64,000 nt of DNA from Vibrio sp. FE10 (lineage in GTDB: Bacteria > Pseudomonadota > Gammaproteobacteria > Enterobacterales > Vibrionaceae): contig NZ_AP028067.1 of NCBI RefSeq assembly GCF_030297155.1, forward strand, positions 124,001-188,000. Reading direction: 5' to 3'. Made by a program: the position numbers and the translations under genes. The notes beneath the pieces are model-generated. The model worked only from the letters and a program-made list of their open reading frames with translations. It made no database searches and was not told the DNA's origin. This document shows positions 20,240 to 29,556 of this stretch, piece by piece. Position 1 is the stretch's first letter. Each line of letters starts with the position of its first letter.

Positions 20240-20722
20240 CTAAGCGTTGTCTGCGTAGCTAATTGAATTAATGAACCACTCTTTATCACCTTCCGGTGTG
20301 GTTACCGTAAACTCATCATCCACTTCTTTCTTGAGCAGAGCTCTTGCCATTGGTGAGTCGATAGAGATATACCCTTTAGCATCGCCGTAGATCTCTTCAG
20401 GTCCTACAATGCGAAACTTCTTAATTTCCCCATCATCATTCTCAATCTCGACCCAAGCACCGAAAAATACCTTACCTTCTTGTTGCGGCGAGTAATCCAC
20501 GATAGTGACATCAGGCAGGAACTTGCGTAGAAAACGCACTCGGCGATCAATCTGACGAAGTAAACGCTTATTGAACGTGTAATCTGCGTTTTCTGAACGA
20601 TCTCCAAGGCTTGCAGCCCAAGTGACTATCTTAGTAATTTCAGGACGTTTCTCGTGCCATAAGTGGTCATGTTCTGCTTTGAGCTTGTTATAACCTTCTC
20701 GGGTGATAAGTTTGGTTTTCAT
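20240..20722 (-). CDS. greB: Transcription elongation factor GreB
   Basis: GreB enters the RNA polymerase secondary channel and stimulates cleavage of backtracked transcripts. The 160-residue protein has the N-terminal coiled coil with acidic tip (GDRSENADYTFNKRLLRQID near residues 42-61, bearing the catalytic Asp and Glu) and a C-terminal FKBP-like domain with IDSPMARALL. GreB rather than GreA is supported by the basic patch KRLLRQIDRRVRFL. It is convergent with csrB and divergent from ompR. Confidence 0.94.
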   Translation of the reverse strand: MKTKLITREGYNKLKAEHDHLWHEKRPEITKIVTWAASLGDRSENADYTFNKRLLRQIDRRVRFLRKFLPDVTIVDYSPQQEGKVFFGAWVEIENDDGEIKKFRIVGPEEIYGDAKGYISIDSPMARALLKKEVDDEFTVTTPEGDKEWFINSISYADNA

Positions 20723-20900
20723 AAATCTGACTTAATGAAATGATGATCTAAGATAGAATATATAGAAAGGCAACATACGTTAACAATTATTTAGGCGACT
20801 TTTTCTCCAATAATGTTACATTTTTAATGTCTTATACCAATATACAATGTACCAAGAATGCTTAACCTTAGGTTTGAGCTTTAATAGGTGGAACCATTAC

Positions 20901-21620
20901 ATGCAAGAAAACTACAAAATTTTAGTGGTCGATGACGATGCTCGTTTACGTGCATTGCTAGAACGCTATCTGTCAGAGCAAGGCTTTCAAGTGCGTAGCG
21001 TGGCAAACAGTGAGCAGATGGACCGCCTGTTAACCCGTGAAAATTTTCACTTGATGGTATTGGATTTAATGTTACCGGGCGAAGACGGTCTGTCGATCTG
21101 TCGTCGTCTAAGAAACGCAAACAACTCGCTACCAATCCTAATGCTTACAGCAAAGGGTGACGAAGTGGATCGCATTGTGGGTTTGGAAGTAGGTGCTGAT
21201 GATTACCTGCCAAAACCGTTTAACCCGCGTGAACTGCTTGCTCGTATCAAAGCGGTAATGCGTCGCCAAGTGATTGAAGCACCGGGCGCGCCAAGCACAG
21301 AAGAGTCTGTGGTTGAGTTTGGTGAGTTCCGCCTGAACCTAGGTACGCGTGAAATGTTCCGCGGTGAAGAGCCAATGCCTCTTACCTCGGGTGAATTTGC
21401 GGTTCTGAAGTCACTGGTCACTAACGCGCGTGAGCCAATGTCTCGCGATAAGCTGATGAACATGGCTCGTGGCCGTGAATACTCAGCGATGGAACGTTCT
21501 ATCGATGTTCAGATTTCTCGTCTGCGTCGTCTTGTTGAAGAAGATCCAAGTAAACCTCGCTACATCCAAACGGTGTGGGGCTTGGGTTACGTATTCGTTC
21601 CAGATGGCAAAGCTGTGTAA
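20901..21620 (+). CDS. ompR: Osmolarity response regulator OmpR
   Basis: OmpR is the DNA-binding response regulator of the EnvZ-OmpR pathway, controlling porins and osmotic responses. At 239 residues it equals E. coli OmpR. The receiver domain has the acidic pair DDD near residue 11, phospho-acceptor Asp55 in LDLMLPGEDG and Lys in the YLPKPF segment; the C-terminal winged helix ends with RYIQTVWGLGYVF. The chosen ATG (MQENYKILVVDDD) matches the family; 18 codons of open frame upstream were rejected. Confidence 0.96.
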   Translation: MQENYKILVVDDDARLRALLERYLSEQGFQVRSVANSEQMDRLLTRENFHLMVLDLMLPGEDGLSICRRLRNANNSLPILMLTAKGDEVDRIVGLEVGADDYLPKPFNPRELLARIKAVMRRQVIEAPGAPSTEESVVEFGEFRLNLGTREMFRGEEPMPLTSGEFAVLKSLVTNAREPMSRDKLMNMARGREYSAMERSIDVQISRLRRLVEEDPSKPRYIQTVWGLGYVFVPDGKAV

Positions 21621-21679
21621 TCTAGCTTTATAAGCTCAAAAGCGGCTTTATCGATTCTGTGAATCAGAATTCTTTATTT

Positions 21680-21714
21680 ACGGGTCATCTCATTCATATG
21701 TGATGGCCCGTTTT
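21680..21714 (+). terminator. Hairpin between ompR and envZ
   Basis: ACGGGtCATC pairs with GATGgCCCGT and is followed by TTTTC. It lies about 60 bp after the ompR stop and looks like an intrinsic terminator or attenuator inside what is normally a single transcription unit. Confidence 0.7.
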
Positions 21715-21787
21715 CTATTCAGCACAAGGGTTTAGAGTTATAGTTTCACTATGTCTCTGTTTCTTCATCCCTCATTTTAGGTCTCCT

Positions 21788-23083
21788 ATGCGCATACGTA
21801 GCTCCTTTACTCAGTCGATAGTGCTCTTCTTAACCTTACTAGTTGCTAGCCAAGTTTTTTCTTATTACGCCGTGTTCAACTATGCCTTGATGCCGAGTTT
21901 GCAGCAGTTCAATAAGATTCTGGCTCACGAGTTAAACCTAGTATTGGATCAAGGCAGCGATATCGAAATCGATGCGCCACTGCGCCAGCGTGTGCTTGAG
22001 CAACTCGGGGTGACCGTTCACGCCAAAGACAGCGAAGCATCGGGTGAGTATTACCATGCGATGGCGATTGACCTAATGAGTGAGGAAATGACCAAAGAGT
22101 TAGGTTCTGAAACGGAAGTTCGGCTGATTCTAGGCAAAGAGAGCTATGTACTGTGGATGGACATCGATCAGCTGCCTAATTCACTGATTCGCATTCCTCT
22201 GTCTGAATTACAAGAGGAAGACTTCGCGCCTCTATTCCGTAACAGCCTGATCATGGCGTTGTTGATTGTTGCTGGTGGTTGGTTGTTTATCCGATTACAA
22301 AACCGTCCGTTGATTGCGCTAGAGAAAGCGGCGCAAGGAGTAGGGCGTGGCGACATTCCACCGCCACTTCCAGTACAAGGTGCACAAGAGATTCGCTCGG
22401 TAACCCGAGCCTTTAATCAGATGTCGAAAGGCATTCAAGAACTTGAAGAAGATAGAGCCTTGCTGATGGCGGGTATCAGTCACGACCTACGTACGCCACT
22501 GACTCGTATTCGCTTGGCGACCGAGATGATGTCGCCAGAAGACAGCTATTTAGCGGAAGGAATCATCAGTGATACCGAAGAGTGTAACGAGATCATCAGT
22601 CAGTTTATGGACTACCTAAAGCCCGTTGATCGAGATTCATTCCAAGCGGTATTTGTCGATGATATTGCCCGTGAAGTATCCAGTTCAGAGGGTGGCTACG
22701 AGATACAGATTGAGACCGACATTCCGGAAGCAATGAAACCCGCATTAGGTAACCCAATTGCGATGAAGCGTGCCGTGAGTAACTTGGTGGTGAATGCCCT
22801 GCGTTACGGCAATGGTTGGGTTAAGGTCTCTACGGGGATGACGGCCGACAATAAACTGGCTTGGGTAACCGTTGAAGATAATGGCCCAGGGATCCCGCAG
22901 GACCAAGTAGGTAAGTTGTTTGAACCGTTCACGCGTGGTGATACCGCTCGTGGCAGTGAAGGTACTGGCTTAGGTTTAGCGATCGTTAAACGTATTGTCA
23001 GCCAACACCAAGGTGCAGTGGTGGTTAATAACCGCAGTGAAGGTGGCTTAAAAGCGCAGATCAGTTTCCCTGTGAAGCCCTAG
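21788..23083 (+). CDS. envZ: Osmosensor histidine kinase EnvZ
   Basis: EnvZ senses osmolarity and phosphorylates or dephosphorylates OmpR. The 431-residue protein has an N-terminal membrane segment (residues about 9-30), a periplasmic loop, a second membrane segment near 153-168, a HAMP domain, the H-box [13 protein letters not shown] with His232, the N-box [10 protein letters not shown], the G1 box EDNGPGIP and the G2 box [12 protein letters not shown]. It lies 167 bp after ompR with a hairpin between, unlike the overlapping E. coli pair. All catalytic boxes are intact. Confidence 0.95.
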   Translation: MRIRSSFTQSIVLFLTLLVASQVFSYYAVFNYALMPSLQQFNKILAHELNLVLDQGSDIEIDAPLRQRVLEQLGVTVHAKDSEASGEYYHAMAIDLMSEEMTKELGSETEVRLILGKESYVLWMDIDQLPNSLIRIPLSELQEEDFAPLFRNSLIMALLIVAGGWLFIRLQNRPLIALEKAAQGVGRGDIPPPLPVQGAQEIRSVTRAFNQMSKGIQELEEDRALLMAGISHDLRTPLTRIRLATEMMSPEDSYLAEGIISDTEECNEIISQFMDYLKPVDRDSFQAVFVDDIAREVSSSEGGYEIQIETDIPEAMKPALGNPIAMKRAVSNLVVNALRYGNGWVKVSTGMTADNKLAWVTVEDNGPGIPQDQVGKLFEPFTRGDTARGSEGTGLGLAIVKRIVSQHQGAVVVNNRSEGGLKAQISFPVKP

Positions 23084-23123
23084 GTTTGAGTTAACGATCT
23101 GAGTTGGTTAGGGGCTGGTGATA

Positions 23124-23245
23124 GATCCCCGACTCGGTCATTCTTCCCTCTCGGGGATGACGAATTGCTAACCATGGACTTTGATGATGACAGTTTACTT
23201 TGATCGTCATTCCCTATCGTGAGGAACGAGCGAATAGGGAATCTC
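23124..23245. repeat. Two REP-like inverted repeats downstream of envZ
   Basis: One inverted repeat has arms ATCCCCGA and TCGGGGAT (about 23125-23159). A second has arms TTCCCTAT and ATAGGGAA (23210-23241) inside a CGTCATTCCC...GGGAATC context. These resemble short extragenic palindromes of the REP kind. No reading frame of interest overlaps them. Confidence 0.6.
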
Positions 23246-23273
23246 GCTCTTGCTTGATGAAAGTAACGCACAT

Positions 23274-23305
23274 TAAAAAGGCTTCCTTGAGGGAAGCCTT
23301 TTTAC
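23274..23305. terminator. Bidirectional terminator between envZ and recG
   Basis: The hairpin AAAAAGGCTTCC-TTGA-GGGAAGCCTTTTT is flanked by A- and T-runs. It is placed between the convergent envZ and recG genes. Confidence 0.92.
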
Positions 23306-23331
23306 GTTTTGGATGACGGTCACTTTGCTCA

Positions 23332-25410
23332 TTAAGCCTTAGAGTAAACATCGCGTTCACCCAACCAACGGTTGATGATCGCCTTGGCATTGTCTGGGTA
23401 GCTATCGTGAATATGACGAGCAATACGCTGGACTTCAGGAATTAAACGTTGGTCACGAACTAAGTCGGCAATCTTGAAATCAGCCAAGCCAGTTTGTTTG
23501 GTACCAAGCAGTTCACCAGGACCACGAATCTCTAAATCACGCTGAGCAATAACAAAGCCATCGTTACTTTCACGAAGTACCCCTAAGCGCTTCTGAGCGG
23601 TTTTAGACAGTGGAGAGTGATACAACAATACACAATGGCTTGCGACTGAACCACGGCCAACACGGCCACGTAGTTGGTGCAGTTGTGCTAGGCCTAGGCG
23701 TTCTGGGTTCTCGATGATCATTAAGCTCGAATTTGGTACATCCACACCGACTTCAATTACGGTTGTCGCAACCAAAAGGTGCAGTTTGTTGTCTTTGAAT
23801 TCTTGCATCACGGCTTGTTTCTCAGCAGGCTTCATTCGGCCATGAACCAAACCGATTTTCACCTCAGGCAGTGTGCGTTGCAGCTCTTCTGCTGTGTCGG
23901 CAGCGGCTTGAGCTTCTAATACTTCCGATTCATCAATCAGCGTACATACCCAATAAGCTTGTTTACCTTCATTGAGACACGCATTACGCACGCGTTCAAC
24001 AATGTCATCACGTTTGGTATCAGGAATCGCGACGGTTTGAATTGGGGTTCGTCCCGGCGGCAGCTCATCAATAATCGAGGTTTCAAGATCGGCATAGGCT
24101 GTCATGGCGAGCGTTCGTGGAATCGGTGTTGCGGTCATCACCAGTTGATGAGGGTAATAACCTTGCTTCGCGCCTTTCTCACGCAGCTCTAGTCGCTGGT
24201 GGACGCCAAATCGGTGCTGCTCATCAATGATCACTAAACCAAGATTTTTGAATTCGACATGCTCCTGAAATAGGGCATGAGTTCCCACCACCATTTTTGC
24301 TTCACCGCTAGCAATTCGTGCCAGTTCGGTTTCGCGAGCTTTGCCTTTGAGTTTACCTGCTAGCCACCCAACTTGAATGCCCATAGCTTCAAACCAGTTG
24401 GCAAAGTTAATTGCGTGCTGCTCTGCCAGTAGTTCGGTTGGTGCCATTAAGGCGACTTGCTGACCGTGTTCGAGTGCGCGAACCGCCGCCAGTGCAGCAA
24501 CCAAGGTTTTACCTGAGCCCACATCACCTTGCACTAAACGCATCATAGGGTGCGGCTTTTCAAGGTCAGCCTCGATCTCTTTGGTTACTCGTGCTTGTGC
24601 GTTGGTTGGCGAGAACGGCAGCTGAGCCAATAGCTTGTCTTTGAGGGTGTTTACCGGAGGAAAAGGCATTGCCTTGTCTTGCTGCCCTTTACTACGGACT
24701 GACAACATCGATAAGTTTTGAGCCAGTAGCTCTTCCATAATCAGACGCAGTTGAGCGGGGTGTTTACCTTCATCAAACTGCTCTAGGTCAATGCCCGGAG
24801 GTGGTCTATGAATGATATGCAAAGCTTGTGCGAGGGTGATTTGGTGGTCGTATAAACCTGATGGTAAAAGCTCATTAACCGCGGCCTTGTCGATTAACTC
24901 TAGAGCTTGATCGGTAAGGTTACGCAGCGTGACTTGTCTTAACCCTTCGGTGGTTGGATACACTGGAGTCAGATTGGCTTCAACATCTGGCTGTTGCCTA
25001 GGCGCAAAGAATTTGTAGTCAGGGTGGACGATCTCAAGCCCCATATTACCGCGCTTGATCTCACCATAGGCATGGACTTGTTTGCCTTCGGCAAAGTTAT
25101 TCTTCATACCTGCGGTGAAGTTGAAAAATCGTAGGGTAATGGTGCCATTCCCATCACTGATTTTTACCGCCAACATCTTACGTTTTCCGAAAATGGTATC
25201 GACATGCATTACCTTGCCTTGCACCGCAGCCCAAAGGCCTGCGTGCAGTTTTACGATTGGGTAGATACGAGTTCGATCTTCATAGCGTAGTGGCAGGTGA
25301 AACAGCAGGTCTTGTACGTTGTTAAGCCCAACCTTTTCCAGTTTCTCTGCGACTTTTGCGCCGACTCCAGACAAAGAGTTGAGAGGGATAGCAGATAAAA
25401 GCTGTGACAT
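23332..25410 (-). CDS. recG: ATP-dependent DNA helicase RecG
   Basis: RecG is a double-strand DNA translocase that reverses stalled forks and branch-migrates recombination intermediates. The protein has the N-terminal wedge (OB-fold) domain with LLFHLPLRYEDRTR, then Walker A GDVGSGKT near residues 295-302, the DEQH box near 396, and the C-terminal GRVGRGS helicase motif VI and TRG region. The start MSQLLSAIPLNSLSGVG gives 692 residues, like other Vibrio RecG; an ATG four codons earlier is possible. The spoT gene lies upstream with only a repeat array between. Confidence 0.95.
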   Translation of the reverse strand: MSQLLSAIPLNSLSGVGAKVAEKLEKVGLNNVQDLLFHLPLRYEDRTRIYPIVKLHAGLWAAVQGKVMHVDTIFGKRKMLAVKISDGNGTITLRFFNFTAGMKNNFAEGKQVHAYGEIKRGNMGLEIVHPDYKFFAPRQQPDVEANLTPVYPTTEGLRQVTLRNLTDQALELIDKAAVNELLPSGLYDHQITLAQALHIIHRPPPGIDLEQFDEGKHPAQLRLIMEELLAQNLSMLSVRSKGQQDKAMPFPPVNTLKDKLLAQLPFSPTNAQARVTKEIEADLEKPHPMMRLVQGDVGSGKTLVAALAAVRALEHGQQVALMAPTELLAEQHAINFANWFEAMGIQVGWLAGKLKGKARETELARIASGEAKMVVGTHALFQEHVEFKNLGLVIIDEQHRFGVHQRLELREKGAKQGYYPHQLVMTATPIPRTLAMTAYADLETSIIDELPPGRTPIQTVAIPDTKRDDIVERVRNACLNEGKQAYWVCTLIDESEVLEAQAAADTAEELQRTLPEVKIGLVHGRMKPAEKQAVMQEFKDNKLHLLVATTVIEVGVDVPNSSLMIIENPERLGLAQLHQLRGRVGRGSVASHCVLLYHSPLSKTAQKRLGVLRESNDGFVIAQRDLEIRGPGELLGTKQTGLADFKIADLVRDQRLIPEVQRIARHIHDSYPDNAKAIINRWLGERDVYSKA

Positions 25411-25479
25411 AACAAGGCTCATAAACGTAAGAGAGATAATCTATTCAAGCATTTTACTGGATTTTTGTACAGGGTAAAG

Positions 25480-25888
25480 CTTAGAAGCAGATACGGGATG
25501 AGAGTGAACGAGATTCGAAGAGATTAAGAGCGGATACGGGATGCGGGTAAACGAGATACGAAGAGATTAGGAGCAGGTTCGGGATGCGGGTAAACGAGAT
25601 ACGAAAAGATTAAGGGCAGATGAGGGATACGGGTAAATGAGATACGAAGAGATTAGGAGCAGGTTCGGGGTGCGAGTAAACGGGATACGAATAGATAAGA
25701 GTAGATTCGGGATGCGAGATACGAAGAGATAAGGGCAGATGCGAGATACGGGTAAGCGAGCTAAGAAAAGAACAGGGCGGTACAAAAAATTAAAGCAGAC
25801 TCGAAATACGGAGAGTTGAGTAGTGAAAAGCTTGTGCTCTTCGCATCTCGAGACTCGTATCTCTCATCTGCTTTATCTGTCTGCTTTT
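25480..25888. repeat. 43-bp degenerate minisatellite, locus 1 (between recG and spoT)
   Basis: About six plus-strand-oriented units have a spacing near 43 bp. The core reads GCGGATACGGGATGCGGGTA, then AACGAGATACGAAGAGATTA. They fill 25480-25770 and are followed by an inverted unit at about 25830-25888 (GCTCTTCGCATCTCGAGACT core) that ends near the spoT stop. The same family occurs at 58327-58641, 59821-59999 and 60841-61004. The 43-bp period is not a multiple of three, so overlapping reading frames are not genes. Confidence 0.88.
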
Positions 25889-25892
25889 AGAT

Positions 25893-28019
25893 CTAGTTCT
25901 TGCGACGTCTTACTTTGAGCGCGTGTGGCATCACACGGAGCTTTTTCATAATACTTGCAAGGTGAACACGATCTTTGGTGGTCAGCAAGATAGTCACTGT
26001 GTACAGGCGTCCATCACGTTCTTCGGTTGAAATACCGTGAATGTTTGAGCCCGTTTTAGAGATAACGTTCGTTAACTCAGCCAGTGCACCTTGGTGGTTC
26101 TGCAGATCGATCTGAAGTTCAGCCGTGAACTCTTGATCGTAATCGTCAGACCATTCTACCGCCATGTATTTGTCTGGTTCTTTTTGGTAGCCACGAACGT
26201 TTGGACACGTTTCACGGTGAACCACAAGGCCACGACCTGGAGATACATGAGCAATGATATGATCGCCTGGGATCGGGTGACAACAATTTGCAAAAGTCAG
26301 TAGTAGACCTTCAGCCCCACGGATAGCTAATTTCTTCCTAGGCGCATCGCTGTTGTTTTTCACTTCAGTCAGTTCGTCAGCATCACCCAGAAGGCGACGA
26401 GCAATGACGATACTCATCAGCTCGCCAAGACCAATCGATGCTAGTAAGTCTTCAACGCTTTCTAGGCGTAAGTCAGACAATACATGCTCGAGGTTCTCTT
26501 GGCCGATATCGGCAATAGAGTGTTCGCCAAGTGCGTGATTCAGTAGACGACGACCTAGCGTAATCGACTCTTCACGGCGCATTGTCTTCAGGACCTGACG
26601 GATCTTAGTACGAGCGCGTGAGGTCACAACGTAGTTGAGCCATGCTGCATTCGGACGTGCGCCCGGAGCACTGATGATCTCAATGGTTTGACCGTTCTTA
26701 AGCGACTTGCTGAGTGGGTAAGGGTTCATGTCGACACGAGCACCTACACACATGTTGCCCACATCGGTATGTACCGCGTAAGCAAAATCGACCGCTGTTG
26801 CACCCGCAGGAAGTTCGACGATGCGACCTTTCGGCGTGAACACGAAGATCTCATCTGGGAACAGATCAGATTTAACGTTTTCAATGAATTCGAATGAGTT
26901 ACCTGCGCTTTGTTGAAGCTCAAGTAAGCTCTGCATCCAACGCTGTGCTTTAACCTGTGCGGTTGTCCCATTGCTGCTGCGTGAGCCACTGCCTTTATAA
27001 GACCAGTGTGCTGCGACACCTTTGTCGGCCATTTGCTCCATATCTTCGGTACGGATCTGAACCTCTACAGGTACCCCGTGAGGGCCGATCATTGACGTAT
27101 GAAGAGATTGGTAGCCGTTGGCTTTTGGTACCGCAATGTAATCTTTCATGCGGCCCGGACGTGGCTTGTACAAGCTGTGAGCCTGGCCAAGTGCGCGATA
27201 ACAAGTGTCTGGGGTATCAACCACTACGCGGAAAGCGTAGATGTCCATAATGGTGTGAAAGCGCTGTTCTTTGGTTTTCATCTTGTTATAGATTGAGAAC
27301 AAGTTCTTTTCACGACCCACGACGCGAGCAGACAAACCGACTTCTTCAAGACGGCCTTCAATTTCGCTATGGATACGTTGGATCATTTCCTTACGGTTAC
27401 CACGCGCAGCTTTCACTACATTTCTGAGTACGCGATAACGGTTCGGATAGAGGGCTTCAAAGCCCAACTCTTCTAGCTCAGTCTTGATGTTATGAATACC
27501 AAGGCGATGAGCGAGCGGAGAATAGATCTCTAGGGTTTCACGAGCAATACGACGTTTTTTGTCAGGACGAAGTGCCCCAAGCGTACGCATGTTGTGAGTA
27601 CGGTCAGCTAATTTGATCAAGATAACGCGGATGTCTTGCACCATGGCGAGAACCATCTTGCGGAAGTTCTCTGCTTGCGCTTCTTTGCGATCACGAAATT
27701 TAAGCTTATCCAGCTTAGATACACCATCAACCAATTCAGCAACGGTATTGCCGAACTTTTCCTCTAGATCTTCTTTAGTGACATCACAATCTTCGATGAC
27801 ATCATGAAGCAAGGCTGCTTGTAGGGTTTCGATATCCAGACGCATTTCTGCCAGGATTCTTGAAACAGCTACAGGGTGGATAATGTATGGTTCACCGCTT
27901 GAACGGGTTTGCCCTTCATGGGCGTCTCTCGCTACCACATAAGATTGACGCAGAGCCTCAATTTGAGGCTCTGTTAGGTATTCTTGGGCAACGTCTTTGA
28001 GGCTATCGAATAGATACAA
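25893..28019 (-). CDS. spoT: Bifunctional (p)ppGpp synthase/hydrolase SpoT
   Basis: SpoT hydrolyses, and weakly makes, the alarmone ppGpp in response to carbon, lipid and iron stress. The 708-residue protein has an active HD hydrolase domain (HPVAVSRIL near 47-55, LLHDVIED near 69-76), the synthetase-like domain with KDYIAVPKANGYQSLHT, a TGS domain (VFTPKGRIVELPAGATAVDFAYAVH) and a C-terminal ACT domain. The start is TTG, in the same place as the TTG of E. coli spoT. The order gmk-rpoZ-spoT-recG lacks the trmH gene found between spoT and recG in E. coli. Confidence 0.96.
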   Translation of the reverse strand: MYLFDSLKDVAQEYLTEPQIEALRQSYVVARDAHEGQTRSSGEPYIIHPVAVSRILAEMRLDIETLQAALLHDVIEDCDVTKEDLEEKFGNTVAELVDGVSKLDKLKFRDRKEAQAENFRKMVLAMVQDIRVILIKLADRTHNMRTLGALRPDKKRRIARETLEIYSPLAHRLGIHNIKTELEELGFEALYPNRYRVLRNVVKAARGNRKEMIQRIHSEIEGRLEEVGLSARVVGREKNLFSIYNKMKTKEQRFHTIMDIYAFRVVVDTPDTCYRALGQAHSLYKPRPGRMKDYIAVPKANGYQSLHTSMIGPHGVPVEVQIRTEDMEQMADKGVAAHWSYKGSGSRSSNGTTAQVKAQRWMQSLLELQQSAGNSFEFIENVKSDLFPDEIFVFTPKGRIVELPAGATAVDFAYAVHTDVGNMCVGARVDMNPYPLSKSLKNGQTIEIISAPGARPNAAWLNYVVTSRARTKIRQVLKTMRREESITLGRRLLNHALGEHSIADIGQENLEHVLSDLRLESVEDLLASIGLGELMSIVIARRLLGDADELTEVKNNSDAPRKKLAIRGAEGLLLTFANCCHPIPGDHIIAHVSPGRGLVVHRETCPNVRGYQKEPDKYMAVEWSDDYDQEFTAELQIDLQNHQGALAELTNVISKTGSNIHGISTEERDGRLYTVTILLTTKDRVHLASIMKKLRVMPHALKVRRRKN

Positions 28020-28058
28020 ATTAAAGGCCCGGAAGGTTAATTAGTTCGAATAACGCTA

Positions 28059-28331
28059 TTAACGAGTGTGAGCGATGCTGCTTACTGCTGCTAGTTCAGC
28101 CGCTTCTTGCTCTTGTTGCTCTTGACGCTCACGAGCATCTAGTACGTCTTTAGTGATAAGACCTTCTTCGATTTCGCGAAGAGCGATAACCGTTGGCTTA
28201 TCGTTTTCTTCAGGCACTAGTGAATCTTTGCCGCCAGTTTGCATTTGACGTGCGCGGCGAGCCGCAATAAGAACTAGGTCGAAACGGTTGCCAACTTTTT
28301 CAACAGCGTCTTGAACAGTTACGCGTGCCAT
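28059..28331 (-). CDS. rpoZ: RNA polymerase omega subunit
   Basis: The omega subunit assists assembly of beta-prime and forms part of the ppGpp binding site 1. The 90-residue protein starts [19 protein letters not shown] and has the conserved [11 protein letters not shown] helix and the [12 protein letters not shown] segment. It lies between gmk and spoT, linking the polymerase subunit with the alarmone enzyme as in other gammaproteobacteria. Length and motif agree fully. Confidence 0.97.
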   Translation of the reverse strand: MARVTVQDAVEKVGNRFDLVLIAARRARQMQTGGKDSLVPEENDKPTVIALREIEEGLITKDVLDARERQEQQEQEAAELAAVSSIAHTR

Positions 28332-28450
28332 GAGGACTCCAAATAGTAATTAACTAATAAATTTTAGATGACGAGAAAGTATACAAGTTTAACTAGAGAC
28401 TTTCTAGCTCACCGTATACTTATCTCAATGGAAAATCTAGGGGATCTAGA

Positions 28451-29074
28451 TTATTCCGCTAATAAAGCAGTAAGCATGCCGCTGTATTTAGCTGCTTGCT
28501 TATCTTCTTTTAAGCGCTCCGCACGAATGATTGCTCTGAAGTCCATTAAGGCTGCATCAAAGTCATCATTCACGATCACATAATCGTATTCTGCATAGTG
28601 AGAAATCTCAGATTTTGCTTCGCTCATGCGTTTCGCAATAACTTCGTCGCTATCTTGACCGCGAACATTCAAACGACGCTCTAGCTCACCATTTGATGGT
28701 GGAAGAATGAAGACACTCTTCGCTTGAGGCATTTGTTCACGGATCTGACGAGCACCTTGCCAGTCGATATCTAGGAATACATCGATACCGCGGTTTAGGT
28801 TTTCTTCAATCCAAACACGTGAAGTGCCGTAGTAGTTGCCGAATACTTCAGCATACTCTAGGAACTCACTCTTCTTGATGAGATCTTCAAAGTGATGTTT
28901 CTCTACAAAGTGGTAGTGAACACCATTTTCTTCACCAGGGCGCATACCGCGAGTGGTGTGTGAAACAGATACCTTCATTGCGTAGGTTGGATTGGTTTCC
29001 AGCATTGCTGAGATCAAGCTCGATTTACCTGCGCCACTAGGTGCAGATACGATGTAAAGAGTACCTATGCCCAT
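28451..29074 (-). CDS. gmk: Guanylate kinase
   Basis: Gmk phosphorylates GMP to GDP with ATP, feeding GTP and ppGpp pools. The 207-residue protein starts with the P-loop [11 protein letters not shown] near residues 10-20, then the GMP-binding [11 protein letters not shown] segment near 38-48 and the GVHYHFV motif. It is the first gene of the gmk-rpoZ-spoT group. Upstream and divergent is a purine permease behind a riboswitch, so two guanine-related functions share this intergenic region. Confidence 0.96.
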   Translation of the reverse strand: MGIGTLYIVSAPSGAGKSSLISAMLETNPTYAMKVSVSHTTRGMRPGEENGVHYHFVEKHHFEDLIKKSEFLEYAEVFGNYYGTSRVWIEENLNRGIDVFLDIDWQGARQIREQMPQAKSVFILPPSNGELERRLNVRGQDSDEVIAKRMSEAKSEISHYAEYDYVIVNDDFDAALMDFRAIIRAERLKEDKQAAKYSGMLTALLAE

Positions 29075-29418
29075 CTGTATATTTCCACTGTTGGTTGGAT
29101 TGAGTGAGGGCGATAAACCGACACTATAAAAGATAGCACTGACCCTAATTTTTGTACCGATGGTTACGTCTATAAAGGAATAACGAGTAAAACTAATAGG
29201 TGCAACTGGTGAAAATTAGGTCAGAAAAATGGAGGCGAAGAGTAGCATATTTAGGTGATTGAGAACAACTGACTTGATCGTTATTTATTCTCAAATGATC
29301 CTTTGTCTGATCTTCATATAAATGTAATGACCTATCATGTTCAGTTTTTTATGTGATCTGAACAAAAATTGTTGAAGTTTTAATCTCAATCCTTACAATC
29401 CGCGCAAACGATTAAATG

Positions 29419-29481
29419 CTGTATATATCTAGTGATATGGACTAGATGTTTCTACTACCGAGCCTACCTTGGTGACTACAG
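29419..29481 (+). promoter_or_regulatory. Purine riboswitch aptamer, guanine-type specificity base
   Basis: The three-way junction is clear: P1 pairs CTGTA (29419-29423) with TACAG (29477-29481); P2 pairs ATCTAG with CTAGAT around TGATATGGA; P3 uses ACCGAG and CTTGGT; the J2/3 TTTCTAC is intact. The base that distinguishes ligands, in the GACTAC strand of J3/1, is C at 29476, the guanine/hypoxanthine type (adenine aptamers have U). It lies 75 bp upstream of an NCS2 purine permease. An outer 8-nt helix is possible: AAATGCTG (29414-29421) is fully complementary to CAGCATTT (29511-29518), so it could compete with P1. Confidence 0.93.
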
Positions 29482-29556
29482 TTTTTAGTGTAGAGACCCC
29501 TCTATTCTCACAGCATTTGAATCTCAAATTTCTTAATTTATTACATAGGTTTTGTT

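Noticed and set aside
25567..25785. A 72-residue minus-strand gene within the repeats
   Set aside because: The frame is produced by a 43-bp repeat, so the frame shifts each unit and the peptide is repetitive Pro/Arg/Ser-rich with no ribosome site.
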